64,000 nucleotides of DNA from assembly GCA_036346395.1 (NCBI GenBank), contig CM070596.1, positions 18,638,177 to 18,702,176 of the forward strand. The letters are read 5' to 3'. How positions within the stretch are numbered: position 1 is the stretch's first letter; the number at the start of each line of letters is the position of its first letter. A model generated the notes under the pieces. That model was given only the letters and a program-made list of their open reading frames with translations, was not told the origin of the DNA and ran no database searches. The DNA is from Hsuehochloa calcarea (taxonomy: Eukaryota > Streptophyta > Magnoliopsida > Poales > Poaceae). A program made the position numbers and the translations under genes. Shown here piece after piece: positions 21,401-32,135 of the stretch.

Positions 21401-22869
21401 CGTACGTGCATACATATATATACATACATGCATGCATATATACATACATACATACATGTACAACATGTAAATACATACTATACATATATATACATATATA
21501 TACATATATACATACATGCACATATATGACGAGTGGGGTCAGCAATGAGAGAGAAAAGAGAAAAGGTTAAGAGGAATTACTTAACAATGAATGGCTAGAT
21601 TGATTGAATTGCTACAGAACACCACCAAGCTCAGTTGAACGAATAGAACAATGGGACAATGGAATGAACAGAAAACTTACGTCTAGTTCTTGCACATCAG
21701 ATATGAATAGTGTATACAGATGGCTTGGCCGAGTTTCATGCGCATGGTGGCGTTGGCTTGATACTGTAATGGGCGGAGCAAGGTATAGAGAATGAGTTAA
21801 CAGATTGAAAGAAATCTGAAGGAAAAATACGTACTGGATAGAGATGAACCACGTACTGTATATAATACATGATGAACAGTACACAGAAGTTCATAGCCAG
21901 CATCTGGTACATCAGGTGGACGACCGAATGTCATTGTCGAGAGAAACAACAGAGGCTGCCGAGAGAAACAAGAGAACAGAGGTCAAGGAACCGAACGAGG
22001 AAGCCATACACAGTCTAGCATACATGAGCAATATAGGTTGATTTGGCTTACGACGTGGCCGGCAGACGGCGGCGATGCAGCAGCGGCGAAGGGGCAAAAT
22101 GGAAAGTAAACGACGAGCCGGACGTGATGGTGCGGTCGGATTTTGGAAATACTCACCGAGGAAGCGAGAAACGCGAAGAATACAGTTGGGTTGTCACGGA
22201 CGGCGGAACTCCGGCGAACTTCGGTTGAAGGGGCTGGCACCGTGACGTAGAGCACGACGACGCGAACCCAACGCCGCAGACGGTTCGGCCGGCGGACGTC
22301 GGATGGAGGAGAAACTCGCCGGAGAAGACTTTTGGGTGCAACTTGGTATTCTGCGAACTGCGACGAAACTAGATCGATTCGGAGAAAACCAAATCAGGGG
22401 ATTGGAATAGGACGGCGAGACGGACGCGTGAGCGTAGACGGCTCGCATTTATACGCACCGAGGAGAAAGATACGGAGATTTAAAATTCGAACTGAAAACT
22501 AAACCGGAACAGAATTCGGCGGCGCGGCCCGGAAAATCGCGTGAACAGCGCCATGGAGTTACTGTAGCATGCTGGGAGGAGAGAAAATCAGGAATTTAGA
22601 AATTTAAATAAAATGCAACAAATCGAGGAGATCAAATAAATAGCAACTAAATTCAGAAAAATCTCCAAAAATACCAGAAAATTTCTGGGAACACAAGGAA
22701 GCCAAATAAAATAGATTTTGTTTTAATTAATGTTTAGATTAGTCAAATTAAATATTTTTATTTAGAAATTTTTTAATTAAACTTTATTAATTCAAATAAA
22801 ATTGGTGACATTTTTCAAGGACCTAAACTACTCAAAATATTTTTGAAAAGCCAAATTTTGGGATGTTAT
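18436..22869 (-). repeat. 5' LTR of gypsy F (about 4.4 kb)
   Basis: It runs on the minus strand from 22869 (..TAACATCCCAAAATTTGG) to ...GGGTCCCGACA at 18436, directly before the primer site. The TATA box is GCGTATAAATGCGAG near 22445-22459. The conserved gypsy LTR block (GTGTGGGTAAAGTG..., minus strand about 19170-19088) and a GAGTAC/GTACTC hairpin (18800-18816) lie in the downstream half. A CATA-type microsatellite sits at 21239-21527. Only the first 1.14 kb has a partner in the 3' LTR. Confidence 0.72.
21239..21527. repeat. CATA/TACA microsatellite, about 290 bp
   Basis: This is an imperfect tetranucleotide run of CATA, TATA and CGTA units. It is open in several frames on both strands, giving spurious Tyr/Ile/His- or Met/Cys/Tyr-rich ORFs (for example 21061-21570) that are not genes. 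Confidence 0.95.
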
Positions 22870-23049
22870 GCCCTCTGAAAATTAACAAGCAGAAACATAT
22901 CACAGATAATTGTTGACAATTCGAAGTGATCATTTAACTCAAAATCAATTACAAAAGAAGGTTTCAAGTATTGTCGCTAGAGTTACAAATTGAATTACAA
23001 CCATCAAAGTGAATTACAATATTGAATCAATTGTTTCGAGGTCGTTCAT

Positions 23050-24803
23050 CGGTGTTGATGGCGTGAAACTCTCCGGTGGTGCTAACGATGTCTGCCTTGA
23101 TGAAGCCGTAGAGCTCCCCTCGAACGTGCGTGACCTGGTCCATCTCGAGTGTATTTAACTCTATGTTCAAGCCCTGTCGCTAGCAGGAGTAAAGTAGTAA
23201 GTATATATATTTAAATTTATAATTAGAAAATAATTATTACGAGATTGACAAACCTGGGGATCGCGTCCTAGAAGCATTCAATAGCTGCATATGATGGCAT
23301 ACGTAGAATGTGCATAAGTGATCTCGTTTTTGTTGGCGGCACTACAAAAATAGAATTACATACATATGTACAGTCAGTTCGAGACACAATATTACGGAGT
23401 ATGATATATGATTATTGTGTTGTAGCGCGTACTGGAAATCGCATCCTGTGAGTCAGTGTGGCGCTCATTCCCTTGTATAAACCTCCATCGGCAACATAGC
23501 CGATGAACGCCCTACATGATTCAAAAAAGTTATCCTCGTCCATATCAAACGAAGGAAGACTACAATAGAGTTATGTGTGGAGGAAATGAACATACCTGTC
23601 GAGTATTCCTTTAAGAAAGGTGAAGTCGTGCTTTTTGTTGATTAGAGAATCAAGGTACAATACCGTGTTCCTCTTTAGCACAAGAATAAGAAGAATCCAG
23701 TGGAACCTACTCATGTATGTCGCTATAGTCATAAACCTATGTTGAAACAAAATTTGTATAGCAAATATTGAAGCACTTACTTCTGGTTGTAGGGCACCAT
23801 TATGTAGTCCTTGTCGTCCAGAGCAAGCAATCCCATTTTTATGTAATTCTCGACGTAGGATGCGTCTTGGTTGATTGTTTGCTCAGAGACCACGTGTGGG
23901 TCGAGGAAACCCACCGGTTCTTTGATTCGACGAGCACATTTCATAATGTATATGTACATAAGCAATGAGTTGTGATATTTATCGGTATCACGTGAGTGTA
24001 GAAATTGATTGTACACACTTACAGTGTCCAGCATCGTAGAAGTGAGGCGTCGAGGGAAGTTAGGTTGTATAGGTCAAATAAGTCTTCGAAGCCCACGACG
24101 AAGTGGCCAGGCTCATGGAGAAAATGCTCCCTCTCATATCTGACGGTGATTCCAGTATGGCCCCCTCCTCTCGGTTCTTACGCAAGTACCAATCATGCAA
24201 AGCTTGACAAGTTACTCCTAAGCTGTTTATTTCTGCGCCGGAGACCAATAGACTTCCAATGGAGTATTTCACGGGTTTGGGAGGTGCCTTAATGTTCTTG
24301 ATATCGATTTCTCCTTAACGAGGCTGCTGAGGGACGTCTTCCTGTGAGACGCCACAGGGACCAATATGGTGACACATTTTTCTTGTCCCTTCGCCGTCTT
24401 CTCAACGGGAAGCGATGTGGCGGCCTTCTGAAGCTTTGGTTGAGGCGGACTCATCGAGGGTCCAATTGGAGAGGTAGGGTCATGTCGATATCGCGTCACT
24501 TAAGGGTCCAGGGCGATGTCCTTCTTGGGCCACTAGATAAAAGTGTGTGTGGCATCCCTTAGTGTTTTGATTTCTTTGTTCGGGGGAATCTCCAGCGAGA
24601 TGGCCATGAAATTGTCATGTACCATGTCCACCGCACTCGGCATAACCTGCGCCCACCTAGGCACCGCGGTCGCACTTGCCCTTCGGTATGGATACATCAT
24701 ACCCTTGACCTCAATAGGAATCGACCCAACCATCCTCACTTGGAGCTTGCAGGGCGTCGGCTCCTACAAAACAGTACACAATTAGCTAAGGCGTCCTATA
24801 GGT
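23050..24803 (-). CDS. CACTA E gene 2, C-terminal half: Ulp1-type cysteine peptidase
   Basis: On the minus strand, exons joined at GT/AG sites give an adenovirus-protease/Ulp1 (C48-like) fold. The order is VGFLDPHVVSEQ and YIMVPYNQ (24026-23777), then after an intron KFHWILLIL with the catalytic His (23697-23702), then YLDSL with the Asp (about 23643-23658). AFIGYVADGG follows, then RFP, an intron (CCA|GTACGC...TTGTAG|TGCCGC), and CRQQKRDHLCTFYVC with the Gln and nucleophile Cys (about 23298-23335). Each splice join restores the conserved frame. The tail (ELYGFIKADIV, about 23130-23060) needs one base shift near 23268. A stop at 24533-24535 interrupts the linker (FI*WPKKDI). Ulp1 enzymes remove SUMO-like tags; the role in a transposon is unknown. 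Confidence 0.75.
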
Positions 24804-26026
24804 CTATCTTTGGAGCATTCCAGAGATGTACATTACCTCGATGTCGTCGATTGGTAATTGCACGTCGTCATGTCCAGAATTATGTGTGGACGCGACGCTA
24901 CTCCGATGTCGAGGAGGACTTGCTCCCAAATTAACAGGGGCGGCTTGCGCCTGCATGAGTTGATTTACTTGGTTCTGCAAGTTTGTTATTTGTTCTTGAA
25001 ATTTTTCAATAATCATATGTTCCAACCGAGCGTCGTGCTGGTCCTTGGATCTCTTCCTACTCCTACATGTGTTGGAGTCGTGTGGGAATCCATCCCACCA
25101 AGGTACGTAAACCCCAACATCTCGCGTGCGACCCGGGTGCTCCTTGTTTTCCAGGGTCGTAGATAGTACATCCTTCTCCCTGTCTACTTCGAAGGAACCT
25201 TGGAAGGATGCGGAAGTCAATGCTTCCTGCAAGAGGACATCATGTTATTGTAGACACCATGAAGTTATGGACTTATTAACAACTAAGTGGTTCGACATAT
25301 TTACCAAGCGTTGAGACACTGCCTCGTCTGCCGGGTTTGTGAAAGAGATGCTACCCGAAGACATGGCTGATGCCCTCGATCTTAACCAGGCGAGCGCGCT
25401 CGTCTAAGATCTCAGGAAACGGTCGGGCAGCTGTCTCATCCTCCGCTGGCCACTGCGTGACTTTACCCGCGTACCCAGCGGTGCCGAGTTTATGGTGGTG
25501 AGTGTTTTGTGCCTGGAGAGCTCTGTGCGCCGCACTTTGCTCCTGAAATTCGGCCATCGTCTTCATCAGCACGAAGGTGTCCGATGTATCCCGCGACAAG
25601 AAATGATACTTCGTGAAGGGCGTCCGACCCGTGTTCACGTACTGCGTGACAAGCAGGCTCTTGAAGGCCCTCCACACGTGGCACATCGCGAGTAGCGCGT
25701 GCCATCGCACACGCGTTCGGTCCGCCGGGGAAAGTGAACGGCGTAAAGTTCACCCACAACCGGTCTTTCAGACATCCGCCGAGACTTCGTGTTGGGGTGG
25801 TAATGGGGACCCGTTCCCTTGCAAGTACCCCGCAGACGGTCCGGAATCTCGCAGCTGCTTGCTTGGGACTCAGCGGGATCCCGACGTCACTGACCTCCGT
25901 GATCGTCATGCGGCCCGGGGGCAATTCGGAGATTCCTCTGCCATCTCACTTGCATACCACCTTGATCGGAGATCCAGACGCATTTGGCGACGTCACTGAT
26001 GGCGGCGAAGACGGTGCCTTTGCCAT
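24804..26026 (-). CDS. CACTA E gene 2, N-terminal half: Transposase_24 (Ptta/En/Spm) and coiled coil
   Basis: The likely start is the ATG at 26026 (MAKAPSSPPSVTSP), in frame with the rest except for a TGA near 25948 that looks like a mutated CGA Arg codon. The Transposase_24 region covers about 25830-25440: LWVNFTPFTFP, then in a shifted frame HALLAMCHVWRAFKSLL, FTKYHFLSRDTSDTF, EQSAAHRALQAQNTHHHKLG and GYAGKV. The shift falls in CCCCGGCGG near 25725. From 25230 a helical, glutamine-rich stretch (EKFQEQITNLQNQVNQLMQ) predicts a coiled coil. The exon ends PIDDIE at a GTAATGT donor, and the next exon continues EPTPCKLQV. The protein is expected to be the DNA-binding partner of TNP2, like TnpA of En/Spm. 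Confidence 0.72.
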
Positions 26027-26033
26027 CTCGCTT

Positions 26034-26163
26034 ACTTGCTATCTATATAAGTTATGTACGCAATGATTACATAAACAAATAGAAGTTACCCATTGAATAC
26101 TTGCTATCTATATAAGTTATGTACGCAATGATTACATAAACAAATAGAAGTTACCCATTGAAC
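26034..26163. repeat. Exact 65-bp tandem duplication
   Basis: The unit ACTTGCTATCTATATAAGTT... occupies 26034-26098 and is repeated at 26099-26163 without visible change. It lies just upstream of the gene 2 ATG on the minus strand. No divergence between copies suggests a recent slip event. Confidence 0.92.
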
Positions 26164-28039
26164 CTAAATATATGATACGTAGTAAATAAAATATATGAAA
26201 TTGCATAAAAAAACTGCAAAGGAGAAGGAAATATTGCAAACAGTGCAGTTTTAACATATAGCTGAAATATTGCATGATTTTGAGTGCTCTCAGAAGGCGA
26301 GTTGCAAAAGAATCAATGTTTGCCATCTCAGCCCTTTAGTCTATACTCTTCACAAATTGGATAAGAAAACTATAATTTTGAGCTCTAATCAATGCTTAGC
26401 TAGATTGACAGAACAATCACATGCAATTCACTGAAACAAAATATGACAAGAATATTTGATAGCAGCAAGCAAACTATTAGAATATGACAAGAATCACTGA
26501 ATTCATTACTTCAAATAAAAAGCCAACAAACCTTGAATGATTACTTTGATAGCAGCAAGAAAACTATTAGAGCTCAAAACTAAACTAGTAATCCTACCAA
26601 TTTCAGTATTAGACCATCTAAATCATAGAGCAAAATTAAGCCCACATAATGCACTGTTGCCAAGCACAACCAAGCCATCACTAACATAACCCACAAGCAC
26701 AACCAAGCCATCACCACCAGCATTTAAATGACCAAATCAATGTATACAAATGTAAATTATCCATGTCATTTAAACCGAATGAAATGCTAAACATATACCA
26801 CATGAATGTGAAAGAAATCAAGCATCTGGAAGAGCTAGATAACAACCAGTAATAAAACAAAAAGGCTAATGTTTCTCCATATAGGCAAGCAATAGTACAT
26901 AAGCGTAATAATCAGGATCCAGGAATACATCAAATGTGACAATAAAAAATATGACAGTGGATTGCATTTGGAAGCATTTGGTTCACATTTATTTTTATTA
27001 GGCATTGTGATAACATGTAAAACGAATTATGTCCCATTGTGATGAGACTGACAGAACATAAGTACTAGATTACCAGTACTTCATTGAGAGTTCAGAGTAT
27101 GAATTTATCAAAAAGATTCATTTGATTCCGAGTTCGTATGTCTATATTCATATTGGTTAAACTCTAAGGACTTGATGGTTAACTACTTACTTTGAATGCC
27201 CATTCTTTAATATCTATCTTCATATTGGTTAAACTCTAAGGACTAACCAAAACATCGTAATCTCTAACCAATTGTATTAGTAATGTCATTAGCCGACAGA
27301 GAACTCTAAGGAAACAATGCATTGTTTGTGAAGACTGCCAAAGCATCTCGTAGTCGCTTTGAAAAGAGGTCAGACACCAAGCCGTCACTACCATGACTAG
27401 AAAAATGTAGAATCCAAATCAAGAATTCCAATCACATGGCATCAGGTACTGCCAAAAGATATCAACAGTGTATGTTGTTCCTTAAACTTAAATACTTAAT
27501 TATGTAAAACCTCCTAGCAATCTAATCCATCATTTGTTTATAAATGGTTGATGCAAAAAGTAACTTGGGTATCAGAAATTTGGTTCTATTAAATATATCT
27601 CCCCATCCAATGCAATGAGAGCATAAACGTAACAAACCTAACCTAGGTATAATTAGTTAGTGCATCATGCTTCCAGCAAAGTTCTTCAAAGCTTGCAATC
27701 ATCCAATAACCATTTAGCTCAAAGATGTATATTAATCCATGCTCCATGCAGTAGTTCTAAAAAATTTCATAAATGGTGAATAATTAAACCTATGTTGCTA
27801 ACTGACAGCATTGCAAGGCCATAATCACAGTTCTGTAGCTGCAAGTTCTAGTATCTTAAACTTATGGGGAGGCCAAAGCAATTACTTGGTTTGTGCCATA
27901 CAAATGGTTTCTTCCAAATTTTGGCAACCAACAAACCGCACGGATCGCTGACTTGGTTTCAATAAACACTATATATAGTCAATCTGTGAGGTCTCAGAGA
28001 GTTCAACCAATCATAGTAGATGCTGGAATGTACTTGGTA
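26164..28039 (-). other. Non-coding stretch upstream of gene 2 coding region (5' UTR and intron-like)
   Basis: This is AT-rich and without conserved coding on either strand. It lies between the gene 2 promoter (28293-28302) and its ATG (26026), so it is most easily read as leader exon(s) plus a long intron. A TTCATATTGGTTAAACTCTAAGGACT stretch is repeated near 27145 and 27218. I see nothing else. Confidence 0.45.
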
Positions 28040-28292
28040 GGGAGGAATCAGTTCTTCCAAGCCATAGAGAAACAGGCAACTCCTGATGGTTTCACCTCAG
28101 ATGGAACCCCACAGAGAAATGGGCAACTCCGGCGTTGGCGTGACAGACCTGTTTGTTGTGGTGGAGGAGGCCGAGTGGCGTGGCTTCGGCGTGGTGGAGG
28201 AGGCCGAGCGGCGATTCTGGGGAAGAACTAGGGCAAGTGCAGCGAGGGAGACGGCGATTCTAGGGAAGAACTAGAGCAAGTGTAGCGGGCCA

Positions 28293-28302
28293 CTTATATA
28301 GA
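28293..28302 (-). promoter_or_regulatory. TATA box of CACTA E gene 2
   Basis: The minus strand reads TATCTATATAAGTGG. The following ~250 bp (28290-28040) are GC-richer and leader-like, with a duplicated CTAGTTCTTCCC(C/T)AGAATCGCCG segment. The transposase-motif array lies directly upstream (28305-28565), so transcription would start at its edge. Confidence 0.6.
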
Positions 28303-28304
28303 TA

Positions 28305-28565
28305 ACATCACAGACGGTTCTTTAAAGAACCGTCTATGATAACTCTAACATCACAGGCGGTTCATTAATAGAACCGTCTGTGATGTGAGATATCACAGAC
28401 GGTTCCAATAACGAACCTTCTGTGATAACTGAAATATCACAGACGGTTATATAATTGAACCATCTGTGATGTTAGAGTTATCACAGATGGTTCAATTAAA
28501 GAACCGTCTCTGTGATATATATCTCACGTCACATACGGTTCTATAATTGAACCGTCTGTGGTGTG
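28305..28565. repeat. Internal array of CACTA E subterminal motifs
   Basis: About ten copies of ATCACAGACGGTT, many paired head to head (for example ATCACAGACGGTT-ctttaaag-AACCGTC), occur in the middle of E between its two genes. No CACTA terminus adjoins them, so they are not the end of a second element as far as I can see. The same motif forms both subterminal arrays. It lies directly upstream of the gene 2 TATA box. Confidence 0.88.
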
Positions 28566-28879
28566 CACAAATGGACCGCCAACTAATGGCCGGTCTCACC
28601 GCGGCCAACATGGCAGTCTGACCGATTTGGCATAAGTTAGACAGGTGACCCCTGGCGGTCAGACCGCCAGGCCACAGAAGCAATGCACTTTTAACTTTGC
28701 TCAAACGACAAAACATATTTGCCCATTTGTGTGCATTTTCAACAAGGTTTCAAAGATGATATTCTCAACAAGTTGATAACTCTAACAAGTCCGCATTAAC
28801 ATCAACATTAGAGATGATAAGTCCATAACACATGACAATTCCATGTTGACATCACATTACAATGGAAGAACAAGTCCAT
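28566..28879. other. Intergenic spacer of CACTA E
   Basis: This holds no ORF of note. It contains palindromic GGCGGTCAGACCGCC (about 28653-28667) and related GGTC...GACC motifs near 28575-28640, then AT-rich sequence with two similar AGTCCATAACAC.TGAC stretches near 28810 and 28872. It contains the 3' end of the TNP2 transcript unit. Confidence 0.5.
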
Positions 28880-29787
28880 AACACGTGACGTGTTTCCATG
28901 TTAACATCAAATTACAATGGAATACATGCTTAATTGAAATATAGTCCTTCATGATGATTGACGCGCATATAGCTAGCTTCCTCACTGGGTTCTTCCTCCA
29001 GTCTGATGTCTTCTCCGAAAGGAGGCAACTCGTCAAATTGATTGTACTCTTCCTCATCCACGACATTCTCAACTCCGACATTCCTTCTTTTCCCATGAAG
29101 AACTACGTGGCGGTTCTTATTTGATGGGTCCGATACATACAAACTTGAACAACTTGCTTAGTGAGTACGAATGGTTCGTCCTTGTATTTGACACGTTTGA
29201 GGTCCACAGTAATGACGCCGTACTTGTCGACCTTCACGCCCTGCGGAAGTTTAACCCAATGACATCGATACAGGGGGATCTTGAAAATTACATAGTCGAG
29301 CTCCCAAATCTCCTCTATGAACCCATAGTATGAGTTCAACCCGTGTGCCCCCGCGGTATTGAACCCCTCGTGAAATGCATCTATGCGGACACCGCTGCTC
29401 GATCAGGCTCTTCCTATCCCGAGTCAGATAAAATGTGTACCCATTTATGTCGATCTTTGCCATGTCACAATTGTAAATTTTGGCCCTTTGCCAACCATAG
29501 CGACCTTTCATCACTTGATGACCTCCCGCTGAATCGCACCTTTAACCATTCGCTGAACCGACGGTTGTGTTCTCTCGTTATCCAAACCTCCAACCGCCTC
29601 GATTCATTGGCGTACCATGTCTTTGTGCTCGCCGATGCACGGGGACACCTTGGGTCATGTGTTGCAAGACCGTGAAATGGGCCTGCGCGTATGTATCTAG
29701 ATCGGGAGTGATTGCTTTCCTTCCGATGGTCCCGATACCCTCCAGTCTCCCCTCATGACGAGATAGAGGCACACCTATCGGTTCCAC
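28880..29787 (-). pseudogene. CACTA E TNP2 C-terminal part with DUF4216
   Basis: The minus-strand segment 29787-29578 (IGVPLSRHEGRLEGIGTIGRK and on) is the linker after DUF4218. DUF4216 follows at about 29514-29103, with YYGFIEEIWELDY, FKIPLYRCHWVKLPQGVKVD and YKDEPFVLTKQVVQV. The acidic C-terminus (about 29100-28930) has VENVVDEEEYNQFDELPPFGED. Frame changes near 29580 and 29335 break it. DUF4216 is a standard C-terminal module of plant TNP2 proteins; its own function is not known. Confidence 0.82.
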
Positions 29788-30569
29788 CTAAGCCATGTAG
29801 TCGACGCAGAACTCAATGACCTCTTTGGTTGCATAACCTTCGATGATACTGCCCTCTGGCCGAGATCGATTCCGTATGTAGGACTTCAGAATTCCCATGT
29901 ATCTTTCGAAAGGGTACATATGACGTAGGAACACAGGGCCGCATATCTTTATCTCTTTCACAAGGTGAACAATGAGATGGACCATGATATCGAACAATGA
30001 CGGAGGGAAATACATCTCAAGATGACATAGAGTCGTCACCACCTCGGCCTGCAGAGCGTCGAGTCCTTCGGGATCGATGACCTTCTGAGCAATTGAGTTA
30101 AAGAAATAACACAGCCTAAAGATTGCCACTCGAATCTTGTTCGGCAAGATACTCCTAATTGCAACAGGAAACATTTGTGTCATCAGCACATGACAATCAT
30201 GAGACTTCATAGCAATTAATTTCAAATCTTTCATGGAAACAAGATTATTAATATTGGTGGAGTAACCGGATGGAACTTTCACACCATGCAAGCTTTGACA
30301 CAGTTCATTTCTCTCGGCCTTGGACAAAGTGTAGCAAGCTGGGGGAAGGTACGTTCGTCCTTCATCGGTCTCTTTCGGTGCTAACTCAGTTCTTATGTTC
30401 ATATCAACCAAGTCACGCCGTGCGTTAACACCGTCTTTTGTTTTGCCACTAATGTTCAGTAAGAGGCCAATCAAACTATCACATAAATTCTTCTGCACGT
30501 GCATGACGTCGATGCAGTGGCAAACTTCTAAGTGCTCCCAATAAGGTAAGTCTCAAAAAATTGACCGCT
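29788..30569 (-). pseudogene. CACTA E TNP2 middle part with DUF4218
   Basis: The minus-strand frame 30504-29788 is open for 238 residues. It opens MHVQKNLCDSLIGLLLNISGK, continues with LKLIAMKSHDCHVLMTQMFPVAIR (positions ~75-98) and CHLEMYFPPSLFDIMVHLIVHL, and ends ATKEVIEFCVDYM. This is the DUF4218 module that follows the TNP2 catalytic core in plant CACTA transposases. It is intact over its length and lies between the catalytic core and the DUF4216 part on the same strand. Confidence 0.88.
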
Positions 30570-32135
30570 TCTTCTAGATGTTTTTCTGAGGGGTCCTTAA
30601 TTTACGTCCCTTTCCAAGCACAACATCGATATCCTTAACCATATCATAGACCTCTTTCCCTCTAAAAGCCCTTGGAGCTGAACCGTCCTCCTTATTTCCG
30701 TCTAATTGTTTCTTCATCTTGCGGTATGAGTGAATCATGTGAAGGAACCTACGGTGACGTATAAACACAGTTTTGCGTGAGTTGTTCAGCCATACACTCT
30801 CGGTACCATCTAAGCAGTGCGGACAGGCTTTGGTTCCTTTTGTACTGAACCCTGACAGGTTACCAAGGGCAGGAAAATCATTGATGGTGCAGAATAACAT
30901 GGTGCATAAAGTGAAGTTCTCTCGTTTGTACGCATCCTGTACATGTACCCCTTCGTTCCAAAGTGTCACAAGATCTTCCAGCAATGGTGCTAGGTACACA
31001 TCAAAATCGTTCCCAGGTTGCTTCGGCCCTTGGATAAGTAGTGACATCAAAATGTATTTCTGCTTCATACACAGCCAAGGAGAAAGGTTGTACATACATA
31101 GATTCACAAGCCAAGTGCTATGTCGGCTGCTCATGTTACCGAAAGGATTCATTCCGTCCGTACTCACCCCTAACCTTTTGCTCCCCGGTTCCACACCGAA
31201 CTCTTCGAAGCTCCGATTGAAGTTTCTCCACTGGGTAGAATCAGCAGGGTGTCTGAGCTTCCCATCTTTCTTACGCTCCTCCGAGTGCCAACACATCAAT
31301 CTTGCCTCCTTTCGGTTCGTAAATAAACGCTTCAAACGTGGGATCACAGGCAGATATCACAACATCTTAGCAGGAGGTCCTTGCTTCGCCTTAGCAGTAT
31401 TGTTACGCTTGTATCGGGATGCTTTGCACACGGGACATAAATGCATGTCTGCATACTCTTTACAGGTAGAGGATACAATCGTTCGGTCATGCATGTATTC
31501 TTTCTACTTCCATTCCCAATGGACAAAGAACCTTCTTAGCTTGGTAGGTCATGATGGGCAACACGTTTCCCTCCGGAAAGATGTTAGCTAAGAGACCTAA
31601 CAACGCCGTAAAACTCTTGTCGGACCAACCATTGCTTACCTTCAATTTTAGCAGTTCAAGCACGGTTGACAACCTTGTGTATTCTGGCTTGCAGCTAGGG
31701 AACAAAGGTTTCCCCGAGTCCTCCTTAAGCCCTCGAATTTACAAAACTCTCTCTCACTGTAGTTCCCTTCTGCATCGCGTAGCATCTGATCCAGATTGTC
31801 ATCATACGACCTATCCTCATCAAAAGCACATTCCACACCCTGCATATCGTTGACTTTCTCGGCGATGTCATCATTACTGACTTCGGTATAATCTGCTCTT
31901 CACCGTGACTGGTCCAACATGTATATCCTTTTTTGAAACCCCTTCGTATTAAGTGACATTCGATATGCACCGGGTTGTTAAACATTTTTATATTACCGCA
32001 ATCAATGCATGGACAGTACATAAATTTTATCCCCTTCTTCAACCTATCCTGCTCGGTGGCTCTTCTAAAAGTAAACACATCATTAATATACTCTTCACTC
32101 ACACGGTTCTCAATGTACATCCAGTTTCGGTCCAT
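30570..32135 (-). pseudogene. CACTA E TNP2 transposase: Transpos_assoc domain and catalytic core
   Basis: The start is the minus-strand ATG at 32135 (MDRNWMYIENRVSEEYINDV), the zinc-binding Transpos_assoc domain with CPCIDCGN and IECHLIRRGFKKGYTCW. Frames then shift near 31890 and 31700. The block with LLGLLANIFPEGN and MTYQAKKVLCPLGM precedes the Tnp2 core (31347-30574), which has RLGVSTDGMNPFGNMSSRHSTW and VQDAYKRENFTL. The first catalytic Asp (in STDG) is present. The codon before YLPVIPRLKRLF (near 31365) is TGA where the family has Trp, a nonsense change. The protein would cut at CACTA ends. With the stop and shifts it cannot be made whole here. Confidence 0.88.

Larger units (their letters stand above)
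9213..22869 (-). mobile_element. Ty3/gypsy-type retrotransposon F with gag but no recognisable pol
   Basis: Read on the minus strand the order is 5' LTR (22869 to 18436), Met-type primer site (18431-18417), gag, a long non-coding zone, polypurine tract, and a shortened 3' LTR (10354 to about 9213). Gag is interrupted by solo LTR G. The LTR starts TGTAACATCCC next to the polypurine tract at 10354. GCCCT occurs just outside both ends (9208-9212 and 22870-22874), which could be the target duplication. However, the 3' LTR copy is only 1.14 kb against 4.4 kb for the 5' copy, so the left boundary is uncertain. With no RT or integrase it looks non-autonomous or internally eroded. Confidence 0.75.

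Noticed and set aside
21061..21570. Tyr/Ile- and Met/Cys/Tyr-rich ORFs on both strands
   Set aside because: They are translations of a CATA microsatellite, which is stop-poor in several frames.
28305..28565. End of a second CACTA element nested in E
   Set aside because: No CACTA terminus or 3-bp duplication was found on either side. The array fits an internal promoter region better, though an eroded end cannot be fully excluded.
30773..31591. 272-residue plus-strand ORF
   Set aside because: It is antisense to the TNP2 catalytic core, which has clear family motifs on the minus strand.
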